Under the pieces are notes generated by a model. The model saw only the letters and a list, made by a program, of their open reading frames with translations, was not told the origin of the DNA and made no database searches. A DNA stretch of 27,719 nt. It comes from Pelagophyceae sp. CCMP2097. Taxonomy: Eukaryota; Sar; Pelagophyceae. Made by a program: the position numbers and the translations under genes. Shown here in pieces: positions 15,901-25,376 of the stretch (position 1 is its first letter; every line of letters starts with the position of its first letter). The stretch is taken from the NCBI GenBank assembly GCA_026770575.1, contig MU657167.1:426473-454191 (forward strand), given 5' to 3'.

Positions 15901-18375
15901 ATGGCCACGACGTTGGCGGCCCAGGCCAAAACCCGCGGGCCGAGAGCGTGGGTCGAGGCCGAAAATGGATCGCAGCTGCATTGCACCGTGAGGCCTTGTT
16001 GTTTGCCGCGGGCGTCCGCCTCGCCGTTTCAACGGCCCCGCGCAGGTCGCCGTCCTCGCGGCGCTTTGGGCGGCGGCGCCGCTCCGCGGCGGCGGCGCCG
16101 AATCGGCCGCGGACGAGGGCTTCTTCCGTGGCGTTTCGACCATCGCCGCGACCATCTTCGCCTGCGCATCATTGTATCTCGCCGCGTCCGTTTCCGCCTT
16201 CCAGCCGCCGGCGCCGGAAAGGCGCAACGCCGCCGTCACCGAGATGGTCGCGGAGACGGCCAAGTCGTCGGACGCGGCGCTGGCGTGCGCGGCCGCCATC
16301 AACGCCGTCGCCTGCTTCGCCCACGTGGCCATGACCGCCGGCGCCCCAGCGAGGCAGACGGCGCGCTGGGCCGAGCGGAGCGCCACGCTGCCCATGCTCG
16401 TCTTCCTCTTGGCGGTCTTCGAGGACGCGCCCGGCGGCGAGCCCAAAGGCGCCAGCGGCGAGACCGGCAACCTCGTCGGCGACCTCAAGCCCAAAGGCCG
16501 CGTCGCCGTGTGGCGCGGCATGGCCGCGATGGAGGCCGGTATGGCGCTGGTCATGGCCGCAAACGTCTGGGGCGCGCAACTTCCGCCGCGCGCGGGCGCT
16601 GCCGCGCTCGCCCTGGCCGCCGCGATCCTCGTGCGCATCGTCACGCACGCCGCACGCGGCGCCGGCGACGCCGGGAAGCCGGCGCCCGCGGGCTGCGCGG
16701 CGCGACCGGCGCACGACCGCGCCGCCGCGCGTTCCGCGCGCTGCGCCGCGCTCTGCGCCGCCTGCGCGGCCACGGCGGCGTTAACCCTCCTCATCGTCTC
16801 CGGAGCCGCGCTGCGCCTCTACTCGGACCGCGCAGAGACCGTCGCGCTCGTCGTTCTCGAGGTGGCGTCCAAGGCGCTCTACGGCTGCATGGCCGCCAAG
16901 TCGCACGCGAGGTTGCTGGCGCCGTGCGTCGTGCTCGAGCAGCTCCTCGCGCTCGAGCACTGCGCCACGGAGCAGAGGCGCGGCTTCCTGCACGCGGCCG
17001 CGTCCGGGCGACGCGGAAGCGCGACGACAGCGCGGAGAGATCCGCAGGGCCACCGCGCGTCCGCCGGCGAACCTTGAGCCTTCTTGCTAGGCGCTACGTG
17101 ATGCACGAGGTGCGCGTGCCGCTGAACACGGTGCACCTGGCGGTGCACGCGATGAACGACGTCGACGCGGCGCAGCGGCGCGGCCTCGTGGCGGACATTG
17201 CTCGGTCCGTGGCGGTAATGTCCTCCACGCTCGACGCCGTCCTCTCGCTCGCGGCGATCGAAGAGGGCCGCATGGACCTCGACGTGGCGCCCTTCGAGGT
17301 CGCGCGGCTGCTGCGCGGCGCCGTGGACATGTTCGCCCAAGCGGCAGCGCACAAGCGCATTTCGCTCGTCGTCGACGACGCCGGCAAAGTCCCGGACTAC
17401 GCCTACGGCGACGGCCACAAGCTCGCCTCCGTCGTGAACAACCTTGTCTCCAACGCCATCAAGTTCTCCAACGCCGACTCTACGATCCGCCTCTCCATGT
17501 CCGCGAGGCCCGCAGACGACGCGCACCGGCCCGCGGCGCCGTCCGGCGCGGCATCCGACGATGCGGCCGGCGCGGCAGGGCCGGCGGTGTTGCTGCGCGT
17601 GAGCGTCGCCGACTGCGGCGTCGGCTTGGCCGAGGCGGACGCGGCGCGGCTTTTCACGCCCTTTACGCAGATCCGGCCTGGCGAGCTCCAGGGCGGCCGC
17701 GGGAGCGGCCTGGGCCTCTCCATCGCCAAGCACGTCGTCGAGCTCCACGGCGGCACCATCGGCTGCGCCTCGCGCGCCGGAATCGGCTCGACGTTCCACT
17801 TCGCGGTACCGCTCCACGCCGCGTCGGACCGCGACTTCCGCGAGGCCGCCGCATTCGAGCCGCCGCTCGTCGCCGCCCCGGTCGCCGCGGCGGCGGCCGC
17901 CTACGGCTCGGCGCGCGGCGCGGGGCCTGCGACGCACCGGCCCGCGAGCGACGACTCGCCGACGGCGCCGGCGCATGCGTCGTCGTCGTCGGCGCCGCCG
18001 CGGCGCGCGCTCGTCGTCGACGACGTTGGCGTGAACCGCAAGCTGCTTGGGTTGCTACTGGCAAAGCAGGGCTACGCGTGCGTCGACGCCGTGGACGGCG
18101 GCGACGCGTTGCGCGCGTACCGCGGCGCACGCGCTCGAGGCGACGACTTTGAGTTGATCTGCATGGATTCCGTCATGCCCGTCATGGACGGCTTGGCCGC
18201 CGCGGCGATAATTAGAGCAGAGGGCTACGCGGGCCTACTAGTCGGCTGCACGGGCAACGCTCTAGAGGACGACATACTCGCCTTCCAGAAGGCGGGCGCC
18301 GACGCCGTCTTCACCAAGCCCATCCCCGTGCATAAGCTCGTCGACCTCGTCCGCAGACGCGCAGCCACGGCGTGA
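15901..18375 (+). CDS. Hybrid histidine kinase with a seven-helix microbial-rhodopsin-like sensor
   Basis: Three exons (15901-15987, 16046-17001, 17091-18375) join to 775 residues; introns are 58 nt (GTGAGG...CGCAG) and 89 nt (GTCCGG...GCTAG). The membrane part (residues about 58-320) has seven hydrophobic helices. Helix C reads ARWAERSATLPMLVFLLAVF, aligning with the bacteriorhodopsin ARYADW..TTPLLL pattern: Arg136, Glu139 at the Asp85 position, Thr143, Pro145. Helix G reads VLEVASKALYGCMAAKSHA: Lys305 at the retinal-lysine position and Glu301 at the Asp212 position. About 35 residues of helix then lead into a HisKA box (MHEVRVPLN, His353), the N box NNLVSNAIKFSN (464-475), G1 DCGVG (522-526), and G2 GRGSGLGLSIAK (550-561). 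A C-terminal receiver follows, with Asp658/Asp659, phospho-acceptor Asp707 (CMDSVMPVMDG), Thr735 and Lys757. The role inferred is light-gated phosphorelay, as in algal histidine-kinase rhodopsins. The kinase and receiver are certain; the rhodopsin reading is strong but not proven. Confidence 0.85.
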   Translation: MATTLAAQAKTRGPRAWVEAENGSQLHCTVRPCCLPRASASPFQRPRAGRRPRGALGGGAAPRRRRRIGRGRGLLPWRFDHRRDHLRLRIIVSRRVRFRLPAAGAGKAQRRRHRDGRGDGQVVGRGAGVRGRHQRRRLLRPRGHDRRRPSEADGALGRAERHAAHARLPLGGLRGRARRRAQRRQRRDRQPRRRPQAQRPRRRVARHGRDGGRYGAGHGRKRLGRATSAARGRCRARPGRRDPRAHRHARRTRRRRRREAGARGLRGATGARPRRRAFRALRRALRRLRGHGGVNPPHRLRSRAAPLLGPRRDRRARRSRGGVQGALRLHGRQVAREVAGAVRRARAAPRARALRHGAEARLPARGRVRATRKRDDSAERSAGPPRVRRRTLSLLARRYVMHEVRVPLNTVHLAVHAMNDVDAAQRRGLVADIARSVAVMSSTLDAVLSLAAIEEGRMDLDVAPFEVARLLRGAVDMFAQAAAHKRISLVVDDAGKVPDYAYGDGHKLASVVNNLVSNAIKFSNADSTIRLSMSARPADDAHRPAAPSGAASDDAAGAAGPAVLLRVSVADCGVGLAEADAARLFTPFTQIRPGELQGGRGSGLGLSIAKHVVELHGGTIGCASRAGIGSTFHFAVPLHAASDRDFREAAAFEPPLVAAPVAAAAAAYGSARGAGPATHRPASDDSPTAPAHASSSSAPPRRALVVDDVGVNRKLLGLLLAKQGYACVDAVDGGDALRAYRGARARGDDFELICMDSVMPVMDGLAAAAIIRAEGYAGLLVGCTGNALEDDILAFQKAGADAVFTKPIPVHKLVDLVRRRAATA

Positions 18376-18761
18376 GCGAAACGCGCGCAAAACAACAGCG
18401 GCGGACAGCACCCGGTCACGCCGGACGCCTCTCGCACTCCGCGGCTCTCGGCTCTCGGAAGCAGCCCCTCGCACACAACTCCGCGCGCCCGGCCGCGCCC
18501 CGGTCAGTCTGACCCCTTCGCCATGTTGACATGACGTATTTTAACAAGGCAATTTGTACACAACGGACCCGGGCCATCGCCGCCTAGACGACCGCCTTTG
18601 AACAGCGCGGGGCCGCGCCACCGTGCTTCCCAGGGCCGGCCCGGGCCGGGGACTCGGGGAGTGTTATAGATCGCCGATCGCGCCTCAGCTAGTTTTAAAA
18701 TTCGGCGACGTTGCTCGAGAGTCCACTGGCAGTGCTGGTTGGCGCGGCGCCTTTGGAAGCC
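18376..18761. other. Intergenic spacer before the acidic/RS gene
   Basis: About 386 nt with a GC-rich palindromic patch (GGCCGGCCCGGGCCGGGG near 18634) and an AT-rich patch (AGTTTTAAAATTCGG near 18691) about 70 nt before the start codon. The AT patch is the most promoter-like stretch; no exon is visible. Confidence 0.35.
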
Positions 18762-19937
18762 ATGGCGTCGTCGTCGGAGGAGGACGAGTACGTCGTGGAC
18801 GCCGACGACGACTCCGACGACGAATACGACGCGTCCGCACCCGCGGGCGAGCCGGCCGCGGACGACGCCGCGCCGCCGTCCACTGCGGACGACGCCGCGC
18901 CGCCGTCCACGGCACCGCCGCCGCCGCAGGCCTCCGAGGAGCCGCCCGCCGCGGCGGACGCACCCGACGCTGCCGCCGACGAAGCGCCGCCGGACGACGA
19001 CGACGACGACGACGACGAGTACGACGTCGAGGACACGGCGTCGTACGTCGGCGCCGACGACGAACCGCCAGCGCCCGTCGCCGACGACGAAACGGCGGCC
19101 GTTTCCGCGCCGGACGAAGAGGACTACGACCCATTTGCGGCGGTGGAGGCCGAGGGCGCGGAAGCCCGGGGCGCCGAGGACCAGCTGGCGTCCAACGCGC
19201 TCGCCGCAGTGGCCATGAAGCGCCTCGACCTCGCAAAGTCCCTCGCCGCCAAAGAGGTGCGCCCCGCGCCAAAGGCCCGGCGGCGCGCCCACGCGCCGGC
19301 GCAACGGCGGGACGGCGGCGCCATAGGGGCCCTTTGAATACGGCGGACGCGTAGGCGCTGCTCGCATCCCAACTGACGGCGGCGCTCAAGGACAGCAAGG
19401 CCGCCATCTCGGCGAGCAAGGCCGCCCGGGGGCCGCGGGCGGAGGAGAAGAAGCGGAAGAAGCATAAGCACAAGGACGGCGCGGCGGCGGAGAACGCCGC
19501 CGCGGAGAGCTGCGCGCCCGCCAAGAAGAAGAAGCGCCGCAGCGACGACGCCGGCGATGGCAAGAAGAAGCGCCGCGAAAAGGCCCCCGCCGAGGCCCCT
19601 TCGAAGAAGGAGAGGCGGCCCCGGTCGCCCCGGTCCTCCGACGAGCAGCGGCGGCGCTCCCGCAGCCCGCCCGGCGATGGCGACCGCCGCGACCGACGAC
19701 CACGGTCGCAAATCGCCGAGAACAACACGAGGTGATTGTCCGGCGCCGTCGCAACCACCCGAGGGGCCCGTCGATGACCCCCCCGGACGCCCCCGCGAGA
19801 GTGCGCCTCATCTCCTCTGTTCGCCGACGCGCGCCCGCAGCTTCCGCGACGCGGCAAAGTCTCGATCGCCGCGCAGGCACGAGGACGAACGGCGCGAGGA
19901 CCATCGGAACAGGCCGCCGCAGCCGCACCCGAGATGA
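18762..19937 (+). CDS. Acidic-to-basic nuclear protein with an RS-like tail
   Basis: Three exons (18762-19256, 19355-19731, 19841-19937) join to 322 residues; introns are 98 nt (GTGCGC...CGTAG) and 109 nt (GTGATT...CGCAG). The first 150 residues are highly acidic, with an eight-aspartate run and SSSEEDEYVVDADDDSDDEY at the start. A helix follows (LASNALAAVAMKRLDLAKSL, then SQLTAALKDSKAAISASKAA across the first splice). The tail is strongly basic, with KKRKKHKHK and KKKKRR nuclear-localisation-like clusters, then SRSPP, RRPRSP and, in the last exon, SRSPRRHEDERREDH. Such arginine-serine and arginine-acidic repeats are typical of pre-mRNA splicing or transcription-elongation cofactors, so a nuclear RNA-processing role is inferred. 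No globular domain is recognised. If the second intron is not removed, translation stops at 19735 and the third RS block is lost, so this splice matters. Confidence 0.65.
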
Positions 19938-20322
19938 CCGGCTCCGGCGGCGCCGAGGCGCGGGTGCCCGAGCCCTCCGGGGAGGGCGCCGCTCCGGGAA
20001 GAAGGCCCCACGGGGCGGTCGAAGAAGCCCCCCCGGGACCGCTCGACGTGCCCCGAAATGCAGCGCGGAACGGATCGATTGCGATTGCGATTGCGATTCT
20101 AAACCACGCCGGGGCATTCGACGGCGTGGCTCTCGACGAAACAGACAGAAGACCACATGTGGCTGGAATGCGAGTCCCGGGACTTCGCCGAAAATACTAT
20201 GATACGGCCAAGAAATCCCCCGAAGAATTCTCGGAGTGTTCCTTGCAAGACCGCAGGCGTGGCGCTCCGGCCGGCGGGCACTCTCTTCGTATAGACGCGA
20301 CAGGCTTCCCGTGCTCTCGGAG
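19938..20322. other. Intergenic spacer with a hexanucleotide repeat
   Basis: About 385 nt between two plus-strand genes. The notable feature is GATTGC repeated three times plus GATT at 20077-20098. Elsewhere it is mixed sequence with no exon that I can support. Confidence 0.4.
20077..20098. repeat. GATTGC hexanucleotide microsatellite
   Basis: Three and two-thirds units of GATTGC in direct tandem. Intergenic position, about 225 nt before the LysM gene start. Confidence 0.9.
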
Positions 20323-21800
20323 ATGGAGGGCGGCATCCGGCGTGGGTTTGTGCAGAAGGGGCAAGTGGAAGGTTTGTACTTCGACCAGAGCGTCGTCTTC
20401 CGGCCCCTCCCTGCGCTGCCGCCGGGGAGCGAGTGGGTCAAGCGCGACGACGGCCTCTACTACATCGTCGAGACGCGCGAGCTGACCGTCGTCGTCGGCG
20501 GCAATGGCGCAGAGCCCGAAGATACCGAAGCCCCGGCCGCGGCCAAAATTCCGACTCACAAGGACGCGCCCGGCGCGGCGGCCTGGCATGGTCATGTCGT
20601 CCTGGAGTCCGACACGATTGCCGGGCTGTGCGTCTCGGCGGCCAAGGCGCCGCGGGCCGACGTCTTGGAATCGCATGGCCGTCCCCTCCCAAGGCCGGAC
20701 GCGGCGGCGCAGGTGCGTGCGCTACGGCGTCAAACGCCGCGAACTGCTCATCCTCAACTTCTTGGAGAAGGACCACGAGCTCAAGGGCCGCACGAACCTG
20801 AAGATCCCCTGCCGCGACCGCAAGGATCCCACGATCCGCCCGAAGCGGCGTCCGGGGTGCCGGACCGTCGCAGGAACGAGTTGCGAGTTGCACCGCAGAG
20901 GCTCCGTCGATGTCTTCGCGCGCGGACGATGGATGACGTGGCGCTACTGTAGGCCAGGTGCAGACGGACGAGGTGGTGCTGCAGCTGTTCCGCAACGCCA
21001 CTGGCCTCGGCAAGATCGAAGCCAAGATCTACCTCGATCTCGCCAAGTGGGACCTCAACTCCGCCATCGACAAGGCCCGCGCCGACGACTACTTTGAAGA
21101 GTGCGCGCGGCCCGAGGCCAAGGTCTTCGCCGAGTCACGCTCCGTCTCGCCGGTGCGGCCCACGCGACGGGCCTCGCCTCGCCTTGACCAGTCTTGCTAG
21201 GACTCTGTGATGGTGCACCTCGACTGCGCGCGCGGCCTTGTGGACGTGGGCCTGCTGCAGTCGATGGACGTCTACGTCGTGGCGGTGCTCGTGGCCGGTG
21301 GAGACGTGGCGCGCTCGCAGTCGGCCGCCGCGGCGGCGTCCAAGGAGGGCGTGTGGGCCTGGTCTGCGGCGCAGCAGGGTTCGACGCTCGAGCTCGCGCA
21401 CAAGGCTCTCGAGGCCAAGGGCGTCGGCGTGCGCTTTGAGGTTTACGCGGCCAACGACGTCGTCGCCGACACGCTCGTCGGCTCGACGGCATCCGTGCCG
21501 CTCGAGCGCCTCAGCGACGGCGCGCTCCACGTCGTGGAAGTTGACACGGGCGGCGAGCTCTCCCTCTCCCTCGGCGCGCCGGCGCACGTTAAGAGTAAGA
21601 GCGAGTTTGTGCGCGCCGTCGCCGTTCCCGCCAACCCCTTCGACGCCTTTGACGCGGCGCGCGCCGCGGTCTCCATCCCGCTCGTCACCGCCGTCGAAGT
21701 CCGCGCAGACTACGACGCGCCGGGCGGCCTGCCGCCGCCACCCGCGTCGCCCTGCGTCACTTCGCCGTTCGACTTCATGAACGAACCCAACCCGAGTTAA
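20323..21800 (+). CDS. LysM / UBA-like / C2 domain protein
   Basis: Four exons (20323-20627, 20713-20849, 20953-21122, 21201-21800) join to 403 residues; introns are 85, 103 and 78 nt. The first junction is well supported: the GTGCGT donor and GCAG acceptor bring together DTIAGLC and VRYGVKRRELLILNF, restoring a full LysM domain (residues about 89-134, ending LKIP). LysM domains bind N-acetylglucosamine polymers when extracellular, but also occur in cytosolic eukaryotic proteins. Residues about 152-195 (TDEVVLQLFRNATGLGKIEA, then YLDLAKWDLNSAI...YF) form a three-helix UBA/CUE-like domain that would bind ubiquitin. Residues about 206-330 look like a C2 domain: VMVHLDCARGLVDVGLL, SMDVYVVAVLV, VRFEVYAANDVVADTLVGS. 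C2 domains bind phospholipids, often with calcium, yet few of the usual loop aspartates are present. There is no signal peptide, so a cytosolic, membrane-adaptor role is inferred. The second donor (GTCCGG) is the least certain boundary. Confidence 0.75.
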
Positions 21801-22004
21801 GCCGCCAAACACGGCGCCCGGACGCAAAAGCCCTCGGCCCCACTGCCGGGCCTCGAGCTCACGACAATCTTTTTCGAATCTTACCGCGTGCTTCGCGGCG
21901 TGGTCTCGTTGTGTGGCAGTCTGGGTGTGGCCACACGGCGCCGGTGGGCCGCTGGGCGTCGCACGCGCGCCAGGGCGGTGTGCCCTCGCCGTGGCTGCCG
22001 CCGC
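21801..22004. other. Convergent 3' region between LysM-C2 gene and cullin
   Basis: 204 nt shared by the 3' ends of two converging genes, so both untranslated regions and polyadenylation signals must fit or overlap here. No AATAAA is present; AATCTTTTTCGAATC near 21866 is the only AT-richer patch. Confidence 0.4.
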
Positions 22005-24941
22005 TCAGGCGAGATACGTGTAGAGGCGGCAGTCGGCTTCGCTGCGCTCGAGGTACTCGCGCTCGATCAGCGCCTCGACGCATTTCTTGATAAAGTGCGG
22101 CTGCGGGTGGAAGCGGTTGGCTAACTGACGCGTCACCTCTGCTATGAGGTCGTTGTGCTTGAGCGTCTTACGCGCCTTCATGATGCGCACCACCGTCGCT
22201 TCCGTCATGTGGCGCCGGCCCTGCTCGATGCCGTTGGCCACGGCGTCGTCCGCCGGGCCAGTCTCCTTGGACGCCACCAGCGGCACGCGCACGCGCTTGA
22301 GCCTACGGGGGAAACGCGTCCGGTGGGGGTTGACCCCCGCGGGGGGGAACTCGCTTGGAGGTGAACTTGGCGTTGACGGTGAAGACGTCGTCGTCGGCCA
22401 CGCCCTTGCCCTTGGACTCCTTGTTCAGGATGCGGTGCTTGGGCGTCGATAGGGAGACGATGTGGCGCTTGAGCTCCGACGACGGGATGGCCGTGGCCTC
22501 TGCGATCTGGGCGAGGGTGAGCTGCGAGGGCGCCGGGGTGCCGGGCGCGGAACCGCCGGGGCCGCCAGCGTTGAAGAGCATGAGGATGCACATCTGGAAC
22601 GTCGTCACCGTGAGGTGGTACGTCGACGCGGCCTCGAACGTGGCCTTGAGCTCGGCCGTGCCCTGGGCCGTCTGCCACGTCAGCTTGCGGCCCGTGTGCT
22701 GCACGAGGTAAAACGCCTCGTACGCCTTGGCGCACGCCGCCGCCTGGGGCGGCAGCGGGCAGGCCGGGGCGCCGGGCAGCGGCCAGTAACCCGCCGTGAG
22801 CATGGTCACGTCGACGTCGACCGCGTCGCGCGCGGACGCGGCTTGGCGGTGCGCCTTGAATTTTTCCATAGCATCCTTTGAGAATTTCATGTCCGTGAAC
22901 ATGCCCTCGAGCTTGGAAGTGTACTGGTAGCCGCACTCGCCCTTGAGCTTGGCGATCATCTGCCGCTCCGCCTCGAAGCTCAGCGACCGGTTGCCCAGGA
23001 GGCGCTTGGACAGTGCCGTCTTGTAAAACGCCTCGAAGACGTCTTTGTCCTGCAGGTAGCGGAAGAGCACCAGGACCTTGTCCAGCATCAGCTCGACTTC
23101 CGCTTCGGAGTGGCCCTTGAAGCCCGACTTCATGAGATCGTCAATGTAGGCCACCAACGCGTGCGCGCACTTGGTGTCCGCGTTCACAAAGGCCTCAAAC
23201 GCCTCCTTCAGCCGCTTCTGCGCCGCGTTCTCGCCGCGGAAGGCCTGCTGCACCACCGCGTCGAACTTGTCGCGCAGTCGCAGCAGCGCCTCGAGGAACT
23301 CGACGGGCGACGACGCGGGGCCGCCCGAGGCGTGCGCGGCCACCAGAGCCAGGCCCGCGCGCCGGACGTGGTCGTGCAGCGCCGTGCGCAGCGCGTCGAG
23401 CTTGGCAGGGATTCTGGCGAAGAGGTCGTGCATCCGGCGCAGGTCTTCCATCTTGTTAGCGGCGAGGAGCGAGTCAAAGCCCGACTTTTCCGTTCCCACG
23501 AGCGTCGACGAATGGTCAGAAATTAAAACGCACTCCACCAGCAAAATGAGCTTCGGGCCCGTCGTCGGGTTCAAATAGTCCGCCACGCGCTGCGACTCCT
23601 CCGCCAAACGCTCCTCCACCTTGAGCCTAAAAAGCAAAGCCTCAAAAGGCCGCGGCAAAAGGCCGTGACACTCACATGTAGTCGGGGCACGTGTTGCTCG
23701 CGAGGTACTGCGTCGACTCTTGTTTGTAGAACCTGCACGCGCGCCGCTCGACGACGACGCTGCGACGCGGCCCGCGCCTCTGGCCACGCACTCGCGCGTC
23801 TCGCGGAGGAACGCCGCCTCAAAGTCGTCCTCGTAGACGACGTTCGAGTCGATGCCGAGGTCCGTGAGCATGTAGAGCGTCGACTTGATGAGGCCGTGCT
23901 CCACCTGCGACGGGCCGCAGTCGGCCGCCCGACCCCCGAGGCAGCCTTTGACGCCCTTCCAACCCCCGAGCAAGCCTTCCAGTAACGCCGTCGACGCCGC
24001 GAGCGTACGCCTCGGCCTTGCCGCTCCTGCTTGACCGCGTCGAGCAGGAGCGCCTGGAGCCGCATCTGCACTTGGTCGTGGCGCGCGATCCTGCGTCGTC
24101 GATTTGGACCGCCGCGCGCTTCGTTTTTGAAATGAGGCGCAGCGCGACTCCGTTGGCGGGCGAGCCGGCTGCGTTTCTGTGTTGGTGGGCGACTCACGTG
24201 TCGCGGAAGGCCTTGAGGCCGAGGTCGAAGACTGCCATCTTTTTGTTTTGCGGCACAAACGTCCGGTCCATGTACATGAGAATGTCGCGGACCATGACCA
24301 TCGTCACGTGGTGGTCGCTCCAGCGCCCCGCCAGCTCGTTGAGCAGCCTGCGGGCAAGCGCTCCGACGCGCCGCGAACGAAGCGCTAAAGGCTCCGCTCA
24401 AAAGCAAAGCGACGCCGCCGCGTGGGGACTCGTCGTCCTGCGTCGCCGCGACGCGATTCGCCACTTCACGAAGCCGCGATTTCACAGTCTCGTGGACGCC
24501 CTCGTAGAGCAGCTCGCCTGAGGCGGTCGAGCGTGGAGGGCGGACGGCCGCGGCACTCGGGTGGTCCCTCCCGGTGGGGGCCAGCCCGGTTGCATCGCGC
24601 CACCGAGGCGCCGACGGCATATTACGCACCGTGCTTGTGCAGCACGAGGTTGTACGCGTTCCTATCGGAGTCGTCGCGTCGGTCCGGCGCCCTGAAGCCT
24701 CTGTGGGAAGAGGCCGCACCTGTACAGCTCCTCAAAGGAGAGGACAGAGGCGTTTTTGTTGTAGATCTCGTCGATGGCCAGCTGCAGCGAGGCCCAGATG
24801 CCTTTGGCCTGCTCCTCGTCCATCTGGCTGTGAGGCCGGAACGGCCTACGGAAAGAGCAGACTCGCGAGGGCCGTCGTCCCCGGTGTGGGGGCGCAGACG
24901 CACTTGATCACGAAGCGCCGCGCCGCTGCATTGTTCGCCAT
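22005..24941 (-). CDS. CUL3: Cullin-3-type ubiquitin ligase scaffold
   Basis: Ten minus-strand exons join in frame to 751 residues (human CUL3 has 768): 24941-24904, 24845-24720, 24661-24630, 24517-24430, 24347-24198, 24090-24009, 23904-23792, 23732-23676, 23626-22355, 22302-22005. Cullin-3 scaffolds BTB-adaptor/RBX1 E3 ligases in cytosol and nucleus. The N-terminal segment FRPHSQMDEEQAKGIW, FEELYRNAYNLVLHKHGELL and MVRDILMYMDRTFVPQ match CUL3 rather than CUL1. The middle holds DKVLVLFRYLQDKDVFEAFY, GYQYTSKLEGMFTDM and TAGYWPLPGAPACPLP, which forms the cullin-homology core that binds RBX1. The C-terminal winged helix carries the neddylation site VVRIMKARK (Lys695), then IEREYLERSEADCRLYTYLA, the family ending. 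Introns run from 49 to 112 nt, mostly with GTGCG or GTGAG donors; the last appears to use GC-AG. The ATG at 24941 (MANNAAARRFVIK) is the first in frame. Confidence 0.96.
22303..22354 (-). other. Probable GC-AG intron in the cullin gene
   Basis: Between FTVNAKFTSK and LKRVRVPL the frame changes. Removing 22354-22303, which begins GCGAGT and ends CCGTAG on the minus strand, rejoins exactly the residues expected from cullin-3 (FTSK then L.RV). The only nearby GT donors give the wrong phase. Hence a rare GC donor is the simplest reading. Confidence 0.65.
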
Positions 24942-25376
24942 GGCGTCGACGTGCTCGGCGCCGCCGCCTCTCGAAAAGAGAAAAGGAGGCAAGAGCCCGG
25001 GGAATTATTTAATCAGTCCGGAGACCCGCGCCCCGCCGATGACGCTCCGGCGCTCGCACCGCGCCGAGACGAATGCGCGGCGGTCCAATAAAACACTGCC
25101 CGCGACAATCGACGTCGAAGCGGGGAGGGCTTCGCTCTCCGCACCTTAGTCTCGTTCGAAGGAAAAACTCGCAAAGTCGCTAGAGAGAGAGGCTTTGAAG
25201 AAATCTCGGCGCGTCGAATAGAACAAGATTTCGAAAAGATTTGTCTTGCCAGTGGCGTGTTTGCACCACAAGAATACGAATAGAGGGGAACAATGTCGAG
25301 CCGCCACGCAGCCGGGCGTGTCCGGGCCTGATTGTGACCCGCGTACTTCCCGAGGCGGTCTCTCTCGAGGTTCATT
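24942..25376. other. Intergenic region: cullin promoter and transporter 3' end
   Basis: About 435 nt between two minus-strand genes. It includes an AT-rich patch (GGGAATTATTTAATCAG near 25000), about 60 nt upstream of the cullin start, and GAGAGAGAGGC near 25180. No exon or known site is recognised. Confidence 0.4.
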
